A stretch of 64,000 nucleotides of DNA, from positions 124,001-188,000 of the forward strand of contig NZ_JAAVUV010000013.1 of NCBI RefSeq assembly GCF_018449635.1, written 5' to 3'. This document shows positions 26,821 through 35,922 of this stretch, in pieces. Both the position numbers and the translations under genes were made by a program. Source of the stretch: Caballeronia sp. dw_276. Lineage in GTDB: Bacteria; Pseudomonadota; Gammaproteobacteria; Burkholderiales; Burkholderiaceae. Each line of letters starts with the position of its first letter. The stretch's first letter is position 1. A model generated the notes under the pieces. It saw only the letters and a program-made list of their open reading frames with translations. It searched no databases and was not told the origin of the DNA.

Positions 26821-28109
26821 TCCAGCTCCTTCTGCTTCTGCTCGGCCCCCGATTTGCGTCACGGCACCTGTCCAAACTGCTTGCTTTCGGCTTCCTTTGG
26901 CTCGCCATTGGCGTGTTCGTCGTGTTCGACGCGCTTGATGGTGCGCTTTGGTTTCCGCTTCATAGTTTCGGCATATTGTTGCTGATCGAAGGCGTGGTAG
27001 CGATCATCCTTGCACACAGCGGCTTGTCGTTGCAAACACGTTTCAGGTATGTAAAAGGCGCCATTGGCGTGCTGATCGGCGTGCTCGTCATCACCCGCCA
27101 CAGCTATAGCGATTTCGCACTGGCGATGCTTTTCGGCGCAGGGTTCGCGCTCGAAGGATTGTTGCTCATCGCCGCAGCCTGGGTCGTGCGCTACCGTCAC
27201 TGGCGCTCGACCATTGCGCTTGGTGTGTTCACTCTTGTGCTCGCGGTGATCTTTTTTCAGCCATATCCGACGCATTATCACGGTACCGTTCCCTATTGTA
27301 TTGGCATGTGGCTCGCGACCAGCGGTGTTCGCATGATCTGGCTTTACCGGCGCCAACGTAAAAGCGGTTATGGACGTGAGCCTAATTTGGATACGCTCCG
27401 GGATACCGTTGGTGAGGTTGCCACTGACATGCAGCCAATGGTCGTGCATGTATGGACGCCTGTAGGATCTTCGAAGAATGCGGCCCTGCGCCGTCCCGTG
27501 ATCGACCGCTACATTGCCGCTGTGGACGTCAAAGGCGTGATTTCCACCGGGCACGCGTCGCTTGAGGCGGGCAGCCTTTATCTGAGCCTATACCCAGCGG
27601 TCGAGATTGACCGTTCGCCAGATGAATTCGGGCGGCTGTTGCGTGCCGATTCGTCAAACGATGTGCGCGGCCGATATTTGCCGAATTACCCCGAAGAAGC
27701 GGCCGCCTGGTGCGAGTCGACCATGAAAATTGCGTTCCGGCGCTATAACGCCATGCGCCTGCGGGATTTCGAGCAACGATACAAGTCGAAAGAGATTTAC
27801 AACCTGACGAACCGCAACTGCTCCAGCACGGTGGCCGAAGCTATCGACGCCGCGCTGGAAGGCACGGAATACCGGACCGGCGACTGGCGAGACGTGGTTC
27901 GCCTGATCATGCTGCCTGAACTGTGGATCGCGGCGCAGCTGCGCCATCGCGCTCAAACCATGGCGTGGACACCCGGTCTTGTGCTCGACTATGCACGCGC
28001 ATTGCGGGTTGTGTCGCAACCGCCCGCAATTGGATGGATTGCACTCGCAGCGCTCGCATGGCGTCAGTCACGCCGCGCTCGACGCACCCACGAGTCGGAA
28101 AGCATCTGA
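26817..28109 (+). CDS. HdeD-like membrane domain fused to a papain-like domain
   Basis: A 430-residue protein. The first 185 residues form about six transmembrane helices in the style of HdeD proteins (FGFLWLAIGVFVVFDAL, FGILLLIEGVVAII, RYVKGAIGVLIGVLVI). A cytoplasmic or periplasmic domain follows. It has a His in STGHASLEAG (about 244) before a Cys in NRNCSSTVAEAID (about 334), the His-then-Cys order of circularly permuted papain-like/NlpC-P60 or DUF4105-type domains. A short hydrophobic stretch lies near the end. It overlaps the upstream stop by 4 bp. Peptidase or amidase activity is inferred only from the His/Cys order. Confidence 0.68.
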   Translation: MIQLLLLLLGPRFASRHLSKLLAFGFLWLAIGVFVVFDALDGALWFPLHSFGILLLIEGVVAIILAHSGLSLQTRFRYVKGAIGVLIGVLVITRHSYSDFALAMLFGAGFALEGLLLIAAAWVVRYRHWRSTIALGVFTLVLAVIFFQPYPTHYHGTVPYCIGMWLATSGVRMIWLYRRQRKSGYGREPNLDTLRDTVGEVATDMQPMVVHVWTPVGSSKNAALRRPVIDRYIAAVDVKGVISTGHASLEAGSLYLSLYPAVEIDRSPDEFGRLLRADSSNDVRGRYLPNYPEEAAAWCESTMKIAFRRYNAMRLRDFEQRYKSKEIYNLTNRNCSSTVAEAIDAALEGTEYRTGDWRDVVRLIMLPELWIAAQLRHRAQTMAWTPGLVLDYARALRVVSQPPAIGWIALAALAWRQSRRARRTHESESI

Positions 28110-28116
28110 GCCGGTG

Positions 28117-28686
28117 ATGGAGAAGTTCACACACGTACGCATCGTCATGGGCATGATCGTCAGTCTCGGGCTGACGCACATGCTTAAAGGTCTCTCCTCG
28201 ACGATCCAGCATCCGAAAAAGGTACAGATCTACCCCATTCATATGGCATGGGTAGCGTCGATGGTGCTGTACGTGCTGCATTTCTGGTGGTGGGAATTCT
28301 CGCTGCGAGAGATCCCGCGATGGACCTTCGGCATCTATCTTTATTTGCTTTTTTACGCGTTCGTCATCTACCTCATGTGTTCGATGCTGTTCCCAGATTC
28401 AATGAAGGAATACGACGGATATCAGCACTATTTCATGTCCCGCCGAGTCTGGTTTTTCGGGCTGCTGCTGGCCAACAGCGTGATTGATATCGGCGACTCG
28501 GTGATGAAAGGTGAAGTCCACTTGCTGCACCTAGGTGACATCTACTGGCTCAACACGGCCGTGGTCGCAATCGGCTGCGTCATCGCGATGCGCACGCGTA
28601 ACCAGGTCTTTCACGCCAGTTTTGTTGCGGTGAACTTGGCCGCGCAAATTTACCTGATTGGCCAGTCTTACTGGAGCGACGCATGA
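28117..28686 (+). CDS. Multi-pass membrane protein
   Basis: A 189-residue protein with about five or six predicted membrane helices (for example RIVMGMIVSLGLTHML, AWVASMVLYVLHFWWW, FGIYLYLLFYAFVIYLMC). I use the ATG at 28117, 7 bp after the previous stop; a GTG at 28114 is possible. The stop overlaps the next start (ATGA). No family is recognised. Confidence 0.75.
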   Translation: MEKFTHVRIVMGMIVSLGLTHMLKGLSSTIQHPKKVQIYPIHMAWVASMVLYVLHFWWWEFSLREIPRWTFGIYLYLLFYAFVIYLMCSMLFPDSMKEYDGYQHYFMSRRVWFFGLLLANSVIDIGDSVMKGEVHLLHLGDIYWLNTAVVAIGCVIAMRTRNQVFHASFVAVNLAAQIYLIGQSYWSDA

Positions 28687-29447
28687 TCGGGCAATGGCTG
28701 CAATGGCCGCAAGGCGCTGATGCGGCAAGCAACTGGGCGACTGAATACGCAAAAACTGCGTCGGTGCAATGGCGCGGAAGCGTCGCTCGGATCAGCAATG
28801 TTCGCAACTTCACTTATCGCACCCGGGACGATTTCACACCTGCCTGGTACGACGCCGACTACGATCTTAATGCACTTACATCACTTGATCTTGTCGTGTC
28901 TCACTGGGCCGGGGAATCGGTCGCGCACGTGTTCGTGAGCTTCGGTTTTGCAGATGGGCGCTATTTGGCTGTGTCGATTGAAACACGTCGCCGCCAGGAT
29001 CAGCAATATTCGGCATTCAATGGTTTTTTGCGTAACTACGGCTTAATTTACGTAGTGGCGGACGAGCGCGATTTGCTCGGCGTACGCTCCGACGTGAGGC
29101 GCGAGCGCGTGCGCTTGTATCCCGTACAGCTTCCGGCCGACGCATTGCGCGACCTATTTGTTAGCTACTTGGGTCGAATCGAAGGTCTCAACAAACAGCC
29201 TGAGTACTACAACACATTGTTTAATAACTGTACGACTAATATCCTTCGACACGCGCGTTCCGTTGCGCCACGATTGCGCTACAACTGGCGAATTTTGTTA
29301 AGCGGGCATGCCGACGAATACACCTACCGAATGGGATTTCTCGATCGCGGCATCTCTTTCGAGGCTTTGAAAGCACGCTGCCTAGTTCGTCGGTCCGCTG
29401 ACGCGTGCATTACTGAAGGCTACTCCGAAGCAATTCGCCGATCCTAA
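28683..29447 (+). CDS. DUF4105-domain protein (papain-like fold)
   Basis: A 254-residue protein matching the DUF4105 pattern: SVAHVFVSFGF (His near residue 81), then VSIETRRRQ, and NNCTTNILRHA with Cys near residue 181. DUF4105 proteins are predicted papain-like hydrolases with catalytic His before Cys, often at the envelope. No clear signal peptide is visible. It overlaps the upstream membrane gene by 4 bp, so it is likely tethered to or working with it. It is the last gene of the operon 26038-29447. Confidence 0.8.
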   Translation: MIGQWLQWPQGADAASNWATEYAKTASVQWRGSVARISNVRNFTYRTRDDFTPAWYDADYDLNALTSLDLVVSHWAGESVAHVFVSFGFADGRYLAVSIETRRRQDQQYSAFNGFLRNYGLIYVVADERDLLGVRSDVRRERVRLYPVQLPADALRDLFVSYLGRIEGLNKQPEYYNTLFNNCTTNILRHARSVAPRLRYNWRILLSGHADEYTYRMGFLDRGISFEALKARCLVRRSADACITEGYSEAIRRS

Positions 29448-30125
29448 ACATTGTGTGCGTTTTTCCGCGATGGCCTCCCATGGCCTATCGCAAAGCTTTT
29501 ACGCAACCCGATACACGGCTAAGTTGTTGTCCGAGTAGTGCGAAATAATCAACTTCATCGATTTGTTGGCAGCCCTCCAATCCGAGTGGTGCAGCCCCCT
29601 TGTTCCTCTTTGTTAGTCAGATCGGATGCCGGCTCTTTGATAACGAAACAGACCTGCTGGCAAATCCTTAGTCGCGTGATGATGAAAAGAGTTGATCGAC
29701 CGTTAGTTGATTTTCCCTCGTCAACGGGTGAAAGCGGGAAACTCGATTGACCGTCATCGACCCAACCCGGTCAGACAACTTCCTCCAAACCAGCCACTTA
29801 GCGGAATCGATGTCCAGCCAACCGGAGCGCCAGGAAACGGCCGCTGGTGAACTCACCCGATCGGCCATCTACAGTCATTCGCTGGACGTTTTTCGCAGAC
29901 ATTCCAGCGGCCGATCCACTCAAAGAGCCGTCTTTCGAGAGTCGCCGATCGTGTCATCTCTTCGGCCATCGCGGTCGTTCCGCGACCGACTCTCGTCGGT
30001 CTGCTACACGTCGCTAACCGGCCGTGTGCCCGAACGTTTCCATAAGGGAGACGCGCATCCTGCGCGAACGCGTACTTACGTTTAGGAAGATATGCCTTTC
30101 CGTAAGGCAGAGGTGAGCGCGTAAA
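29448..30125. other. Intergenic with no intact gene
   Basis: About 680 bp. A 112-codon plus-strand ORF (29747-30085) has low-complexity Arg/Ser composition and no ribosome-binding site. It is followed directly by an IS110 remnant. Confidence 0.45.
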
Positions 30126-30330
30126 GACCTCAAGACCGACCGGCGTGATGCCATCAAACTAGCGCATACGCCGCGCGCGAATTACCGATCGGCCGTATAA
30201 GTGACAGGCGTCGATGACGAGGCACTCCGCGATCTGGCGCGCGTATGGTTGACCGCCAAGACGACCTAAAAGCAGGCTCGGCAACGCCTTAAGTCGTTCC
30301 TGCTCTCTGTGTACGTTATAGCGGCCGCGC
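30126..30330 (+). pseudogene. Remnant of an IS110-family transposase
   Basis: The frame starting at 30126 reads DLKTDRRDAIKLAHT, the hallmark KTDRRDA of IS110/IS116-type transposases. After a frame change, ALRDLARVWLTAKTT, a stop, and KQARQRLKSFLLS follow, matching the next conserved helix of that family. There are at least one frameshift and two stops. The ends of the element are not detectable. Confidence 0.65.
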
Positions 30331-30345
30331 CGACCGGGGACCTGC

Positions 30346-30690
30346 TCAGCGACACTGGGTAGGCGAGTATCGCTTTGCCACCGGATGGCAGACAGGTAGC
30401 GTTTGCAAAATAGTGACGCATGATCGACGGCCGAATGACGCGATGCGCGCGACTTGAACTGGCATTCCGTGATGTGGTGATTCCCTGGCGATTCTATCCT
30501 TCAATCCGCGGCCTGCGGGCAATGTGTAGAGTGCAGTCGAACCGGAGCCGCTAGCGCCTTTCTGGCAGGAGTAGACGACTCGAACGGGGGCAGGCAGCAT
30601 TTCGTCGTCGAACGCGGCGAGCGAGATGGCTTCGGCGCACGTGGATATTACGAGACACCCGGCCAGTGCGAGCGGAAGCAGTCGCCGCAT
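30346..30690 (-). CDS. Small secreted protein
   Basis: A 114-residue protein. I chose ATG 30690 because GGGGGG lies about 5 nt upstream; an ATG at 30717 overlaps the previous gene. The signal peptide is MRRLLPLALAGCLVISTCAEA. The mature part has four Cys. It follows the lipoprotein hydrolase gene by 13 bp on the same strand. No family is recognised. Confidence 0.6.
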   Translation of the reverse strand: MRRLLPLALAGCLVISTCAEAISLAAFDDEMLPAPVRVVYSCQKGASGSGSTALYTLPAGRGLKDRIARESPHHGMPVQVARIASFGRRSCVTILQTLPVCHPVAKRYSPTQCR

Positions 30691-30703
30691 CTTGGCCCCC
30701 CGC

Positions 30704-32467
30704 TCACTTCGATACATTGATGGCCGCGGCGTCTGGCTTTTCGCATATCAGCGGCGTCGATGGCAAATGCGGCCCGGTCGGAGCGTGCACGGAGATTAGA
30801 TGCCACAGGAGCCGGCCCATCGGAAGCCGGTAAATATCGCTGTGGGCGCCACCGCTAGAACCGGGTGAGTTGAACTCCGTAATGCCGACCGATGTGTCGA
30901 TATACATCACTTTTCTGCCGACCACTGCCACTTCGTCGTTTGCGGATGTCACACAATCGGGTTTCCCAGCGGGACACACGCTTAACGGTTGGTTGGACCG
31001 ACTCGGTTGATTGAAACCGTTCGAATCATTGGATCCGCTGTTATCGTGCGCTGCCCAGCAAGAGAATACATCTGCGTACTCGGGGTTCGACGCATCACAT
31101 GCCTTGCGATACGAATGAATGGATCCCGCTGCCGGATACCACGACGGCCACGCCGTGGCCTGATCCTTGTCCGAGGCAGTGAGCACGATGCGCGTACCCA
31201 TCAGCATCGAAAAGTCCCGGTACGGCGCGCCTTCTTCGCTCCTAGGAGTAACGAATCGATTGATACTCACTGCTCCCTGGAGTCCCACTGCAAGATCGAC
31301 GACCGAAGTCGGCGGCTTCTCACTCGCCGCCCCGGTCTCCAGCACCGGCGAACTGAACAGCGCCCGCGTTGAGGCCCGCGCACCGAAGCTATGCCCGATC
31401 AACACCGTCCGTAGAGATATCTTGCCATCCGCACTGGCTGTACTTTTTAAAACGCAAGGCAACGTCCGATTCAGCAGTACATTGAGCCAGGATAAGCCAA
31501 GCTCGTCAGCATCATCCGCCTTGTTTGGATAACTGAAGAAGTTGACCACGCCGTTGGTCCAGAACGATGGCCACGTCACGCCAATGATCAGCGGGCGAAA
31601 AGGTGCGGTCACAGGGCTGACGGAGATGTTTTTCTTCTTGGCGTCGCTTTCGGGATCACCGTCCTCATAAGCTGCATCGATGATGTTTCCAGTGATGTCG
31701 TTGAAGTTTCTGATCGCCTCATCTTGCGAGGTATTCCAGCCCATCACAATTACTACAATATGAGTGTAGCCGTGGAGATTGACGTCCTGGGTGAGCTGTG
31801 TCTCCAGCGGTCGCAGCGCATCAAGGCCATCGCCGTAGAGCAAGTTGATCGAGCGTGCCGGAACACTGGCTGGCATCGATCCCGCGCCAGCATCCTTGTC
31901 GACGCAGTCGCGCCAATTGTACTGCCGAAGGAAATCAACATCGCTCTGGCCATCCTTCGCCACGCCTCTGGCCTTGTATGCGTTGTAAATAAAGCATTGG
32001 TAGACCATCTGACTGGCCCGGTCCGCCCCTGGTGCGTCGATCCCGTACCGAACGATATGCGAGATGAACAACGCCTTCCGGTCCCGCGTCTGGAATTCGT
32101 GGATCTGATGCTGCGTGCCGTCACTGAATCCCGGCGGCGGCTCTTTTTCGAGATACGCTGCATCGGAATGAACGAAGCCCGCTTTCCCTGTCAACCCTTG
32201 CTTCGGGCCACCGATGGTGTCCTGCGGGCTCTTTTCGATGGCAAGCAGGTAGCCCGGGTAGTGCAGCGCCTCACCTTTTGGGAAGTAGAGGACCGAATGA
32301 AACTGACGCTCGATCGGACCGTCGATTTCGAGGTTTTTCTCGGCCTGCTGCATGGATGTCAGGGTGTGACACGCGCCGAGCATCATCGATGCCCCGATTC
32401 CTGCGAACGAGATGGCATGGCGCAAAGCCTTCGCGCCCGCGCGCCTTTCGCCGAGGCAGTCGTTCAT
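30704..32467 (-). CDS. Lipoprotein alpha/beta hydrolase
   Basis: A 587-residue protein from ATG 32467, chosen because GCGGAG lies 8 nt upstream; an ATG at 32503 overlaps the previous stop but lacks such a site. The signal ends in MMLGAC (lipobox Cys near residue 33). The hydrolase nucleophile elbow IGHSFGARA lies near residue 357, preceded by a strand HIVVIVMGWNTSQ and by PLIIGVTWPSFW. The related plus-strand lipoprotein at 33710 shares VTW/VAWP and IGHSFGARI. It is likely an envelope-attached esterase or lipase-like enzyme. It follows the dienelactone hydrolase gene by 32 bp, forming an operon of hydrolases. Confidence 0.72.
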   Translation of the reverse strand: MNDCLGERRAGAKALRHAISFAGIGASMMLGACHTLTSMQQAEKNLEIDGPIERQFHSVLYFPKGEALHYPGYLLAIEKSPQDTIGGPKQGLTGKAGFVHSDAAYLEKEPPPGFSDGTQHQIHEFQTRDRKALFISHIVRYGIDAPGADRASQMVYQCFIYNAYKARGVAKDGQSDVDFLRQYNWRDCVDKDAGAGSMPASVPARSINLLYGDGLDALRPLETQLTQDVNLHGYTHIVVIVMGWNTSQDEAIRNFNDITGNIIDAAYEDGDPESDAKKKNISVSPVTAPFRPLIIGVTWPSFWTNGVVNFFSYPNKADDADELGLSWLNVLLNRTLPCVLKSTASADGKISLRTVLIGHSFGARASTRALFSSPVLETGAASEKPPTSVVDLAVGLQGAVSINRFVTPRSEEGAPYRDFSMLMGTRIVLTASDKDQATAWPSWYPAAGSIHSYRKACDASNPEYADVFSCWAAHDNSGSNDSNGFNQPSRSNQPLSVCPAGKPDCVTSANDEVAVVGRKVMYIDTSVGITEFNSPGSSGGAHSDIYRLPMGRLLWHLISVHAPTGPHLPSTPLICEKPDAAAINVSK

Positions 32468-32499
32468 TTCTGGCTCCGCAGTGTCAAAGGGGATGGATG

Positions 32500-33420
32500 T
32501 CATGCCGTGCGGGCCAACAAATTCTCGCGCAGGAAAACGGTGACCCGCTCCAGCGCGACGCGCGTCGGATTAGTCGCTACGTCCTCTGCCGCATCGTATT
32601 CATAGGTGAGCAACGCATGCGGGTGCGGCTTCGGTCCGGGATTGTCGTATTCGTAGAGCGTGGCGTTGTTGCCGAAAGCCTCTGCGATCCGGACCACGCG
32701 CGCATGCGGACTGACGCGGTCATTCTTGAAACGCTGCACAATCAGTGGGACGTTGTCGGCCGCGCACCGACGCGTGGCGGCCTCTAGGTCGGCGTCCGAT
32801 ACGTTCATGTCGCGCATCCATTCGCCCTCGCCCGAACCGGTGAGGATATAGGCGGGCGAAGTCGGGATCGCGGGTTGCGAGATGACGGCCGCTCGCACGC
32901 CTGGCTCGATCACCATCGGGATGACGAACGCGCCGGTCAGACACATGCCGATGACGCCGACGCGCCCGTCTGCATTATCGGCGCTGACCGAACGGGCCAG
33001 TCCACGCAGCCAGTCGCACACGGGCGCGGACCGGTTCGACTTCAAGTAGGCGAACTCCTTGCTGATGCAAAGCCTGGCGTAGTTCAGCGTGGAGTCGGAC
33101 CACATGGGTGCACCGAACAAATGCGGCGCATGCACACGAAAACCCGCGGCGGTCAGTCGATCCAAAAAATGCACCGTGTGTTCGTCGAAGCCGGGCAACT
33201 CATGCATGACGATGACCGACGGCCCTGTGCCTTTGACATATACCAAATGCCGATAAGAATCGTCATCGAACGTGTAGGCGTCGAAGCCGAGCTTCCGCAT
33301 GGTCTGGTCGGGACTCATGGCGAGAGCGCCCGCCTGTGATTCTCGCGCGAGGGAACCGGTGAGGAGCGCAGCGCCTGCGGCGAACTTGAGCAGGCACCTT
33401 CGTTTACGGTTGCGATGCAT
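32500..33420 (-). CDS. Exported dienelactone hydrolase-family protein
   Basis: A 306-residue protein from ATG 33420 (MHRNRKRRCLLKFAAGAALL). A very basic n-region and an alanine-rich hydrophobic core suggest export. The catalytic region matches dienelactone hydrolase: VIVMHELPGF (oxyanion-hole area) and the nucleophile GMCLTGAF with Cys near residue 168. A late Asp (FKNDRVSP) and His (PHPHALLTYEYD) complete a plausible triad. It starts the minus-strand hydrolase operon. The substrate is unknown. Confidence 0.82.
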   Translation of the reverse strand: MHRNRKRRCLLKFAAGAALLTGSLARESQAGALAMSPDQTMRKLGFDAYTFDDDSYRHLVYVKGTGPSVIVMHELPGFDEHTVHFLDRLTAAGFRVHAPHLFGAPMWSDSTLNYARLCISKEFAYLKSNRSAPVCDWLRGLARSVSADNADGRVGVIGMCLTGAFVIPMVIEPGVRAAVISQPAIPTSPAYILTGSGEGEWMRDMNVSDADLEAATRRCAADNVPLIVQRFKNDRVSPHARVVRIAEAFGNNATLYEYDNPGPKPHPHALLTYEYDAAEDVATNPTRVALERVTVFLRENLLARTA

Positions 33421-33709
33421 GACAGGCCCATTTGTATTCTTATATCCGACGCGTATCCCGCTCCGGTGACGGTCCGGATCCACACATGCGCTGCTCTTCT
33501 TTCAAGACAAGCATAGGATACCTACGCTTCTATTATTCGCTGGTGTTTGTACTAATTGAAGATGAGGCGTGAGCCACGTAGCGGTGATGGCCGGCATATC
33601 TGCGTCGGATTTGGAAAGGAAGTTGGCCGAACTGGCCTCCATTCGATGCTTGGTTTAGCGTTTGCGTGTGCTTCAATTGATCGAACACTTATGCATCACG
33701 GGGACGAAA

Positions 33710-34972
33710 ATGAAGACAACGACCTCCGGCTTTTCTGCTTGCGCAGCAACGGTCCTTTTGGTCGCGGTCGCGCTCGCGCTGAGTCTTCAAGGTTGCGTGT
33801 CCCGCAATCCGTCCGCAGATATGAGACATACATGCGAAGGGAAATCGGGTCATGTGGAAGGCACGAGTCAGCTTTTTGACCCGGCGACCGCCGTACGCCC
33901 GTCGCCGAAGCCGATCGTCAAAGTCATCGAGTTCACCGACAACGGCGAGTTGACCGATCGCTGCCAATTGTCCGATGTCTACGGCGAAGTGAAGGGTCTT
34001 AACGAGGACCCGTCCATCGCGTCTCATCCGAAGATGATCGTGTTCTATGTACACGGATGGAAACACGACGCCGCGCTGGGTGATCCCGACCGCCTCAAAT
34101 TCAAAGAGCTGATCGAGTATCTATCTGCGGTCGAGACAAACCGTCACAGCAATCGGGATGTCGTAGGCATCTATGTCGCCTGGCCAGGCCGATCCGTCGC
34201 GGTGCCCGGGCTCGACAATCTGACGTTTTGGGCCCGCAAGGGCGCCGCGGACCGCGTGAGCGAGTCGGGCAACTTCTCCAAGATCATCGGTGCGGTCAAC
34301 AGCATCCGCTGTCAACGCAAGAACCCGAATGACGTCATCGTTGCGATCGGCCACAGCTTCGGTGCACGGATCCTGTTTTCCTCGATTTCACCGATGATCC
34401 TTTACGACCTGCAAATGAAACACCCGGGCAAACTCTTCGCACCCTACCGGCTGCTCGGTCCTCCTGTCGACCTGACCATTCTCCTGAACCCCGCTTTCGA
34501 GGCGTCCCGCTACACCGCATTGGATTCGAGTCGTAGATATCAGGAATCGTTCAGTCCGAACCAGCCACCGTCTCTATTGTCGATCTCGACCTCCAACGAC
34601 GACGCCACTCGACTCGCTTTTCCGGTCGGCCAGTTCATCGGGACCCGCTGGGATGAACGCGAACGTACGACGCTCGGTAACTACAATGTCTATCAGACGC
34701 ACACAATGAAGCACGATAGCCCGACGTCACCCGACACAGCAAAAGGAACATTTTGGTACGACCACTATTGCTGGGGAAACATCTGTCTCGCACGCAAAGA
34801 TGACGACGTGCAACGGGGCAACCCGTTCCTCGTCGCCGGCACGGACGCATCGATCCTTGATGGCCACAACGGCATCTGGAGTGAACAGTTCAAGGAATGG
34901 ATGGCGCATTTCATTGAATCGACCGAAGAGGCTGAGCGTCAATCGGGAGTCAATCGGGGCACTTGCTTCTGA
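33710..34972 (+). CDS. Lipoprotein with alpha/beta hydrolase fold
   Basis: A 420-residue protein. ATG 33710 is chosen on GGGGACG a few nt upstream; the frame extends to a TTG at 33662. The lipoprotein signal ends LSLQGC (Cys 29). It has a conserved strand MIVFYVHGWKHDA, a GIYVAWPGRSV block, and the nucleophile elbow AIGHSFGARI near residue 215. This arrangement is shared with the lipoprotein at 30704, so the two are probably distant paralogs. It is divergently transcribed from the dienelactone hydrolase gene. An outer-membrane lipase or esterase is inferred. Confidence 0.72.
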   Translation: MKTTTSGFSACAATVLLVAVALALSLQGCVSRNPSADMRHTCEGKSGHVEGTSQLFDPATAVRPSPKPIVKVIEFTDNGELTDRCQLSDVYGEVKGLNEDPSIASHPKMIVFYVHGWKHDAALGDPDRLKFKELIEYLSAVETNRHSNRDVVGIYVAWPGRSVAVPGLDNLTFWARKGAADRVSESGNFSKIIGAVNSIRCQRKNPNDVIVAIGHSFGARILFSSISPMILYDLQMKHPGKLFAPYRLLGPPVDLTILLNPAFEASRYTALDSSRRYQESFSPNQPPSLLSISTSNDDATRLAFPVGQFIGTRWDERERTTLGNYNVYQTHTMKHDSPTSPDTAKGTFWYDHYCWGNICLARKDDDVQRGNPFLVAGTDASILDGHNGIWSEQFKEWMAHFIESTEEAERQSGVNRGTCF

Positions 34973-35922
34973 TCCTCGCTGCACACGTGAGGGCGAGCTT
35001 ACAGAAATTGCCTGGCTTTATACAAACGCAACGAGCCGCGCGTTGGACGAATCCCACTGAGTCTGGTACCCCGCCTAATGCGTCAGACAGCGCATGGTGG
35101 CGAGCGATCAGTTTTTCAGCTTTCTGATCCATAGTAGAGCGTGCCAAACGCGCCACCGGTTGAAGCCAAGCGTCGCTGTAAACGCATAAAGAGAATTTGC
35201 ACCTCTGCAAAATACAACGAAATCGCCAGCCAACACCTTCCGATGCACGTTCTGATAGATGGGTCAATTCGTCAGGGCTTTGAAGTGTTATTTTATTGTC
35301 TTGTTGTCGAAGCGCAAGTGGAGGCAGAAAACAATGTTCACGCACGCTGCCATCATTGCGGGGGCGCTACGCTATGTGACCGAATGGCTCTGAAGAGCAG
35401 TCTCCGCGCTTGCGTAGCTCGTGCGCTGGACGGGTCGGAAGTGTAACTCCGTCGAAATACAAAAACCGCCATCCGGCCGCGTCGTACTACGAGCCCCAGC
35501 GGCCTGCCCGATTGCTGCGGTACGTCCCGATACGCCTCAGCGCGGCTTTGCCTGATTAACTGTCATTTGGTGCGTTCATAGAATGGCCTTTGTTCTGCGA
35601 TAGCGGACGCCGGAACCGGCTTGGCTCGAAGGGCTGGTCAGGGTCGGGGTGAGCCAATCCCAGCTACGAACTCATCGCCGTAAAGCGGCCACTGGTATTT
35701 GGCTGCCCGATAACGGCCGGTCGTCAACGCGGACTCTCGACCCACTTGAGCCGTTCAACCCGGCACCTCCTTGACGGCCGCTCGCGTGGGTACGACGGCC
35801 ACTCGCGCAGCGTTGTAATTCACGCCGGTGCGGGACGCTATAGGTGTGGATGCCTGGGTAACTGCTAGTGCGAGTACCTGGTGATGAATATCAGCCCCGC
35901 TGAGTTTCAGGTTCCACCTCGA
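34973..35922. other. Long intergenic region with no supported gene
   Basis: About 950 bp. A 101-codon ORF at 35141-35446 has a CHHC motif but no ribosome-binding site and no recognised family. GC-rich segments with repeated GGCCGnt-type words near 35690-35800 resemble degenerate short repeats also seen near 40800-40970 and 43680-43850. Nothing else is evident. Confidence 0.4.

Noticed and set aside
29747..30085. A 112-codon plus-strand ORF
   Set aside because: Arg/Ser-rich, no ribosome-binding site, no recognised family.
31724..32605. A 293-codon plus-strand ORF
   Set aside because: Antisense to the lipoprotein hydrolase at 30704-32467, which has a signal peptide and catalytic motifs.
35141..35446. 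A 101-codon ORF with a CHHC motif
   Set aside because: No ribosome-binding site and no support beyond the short motif, which can occur by chance.
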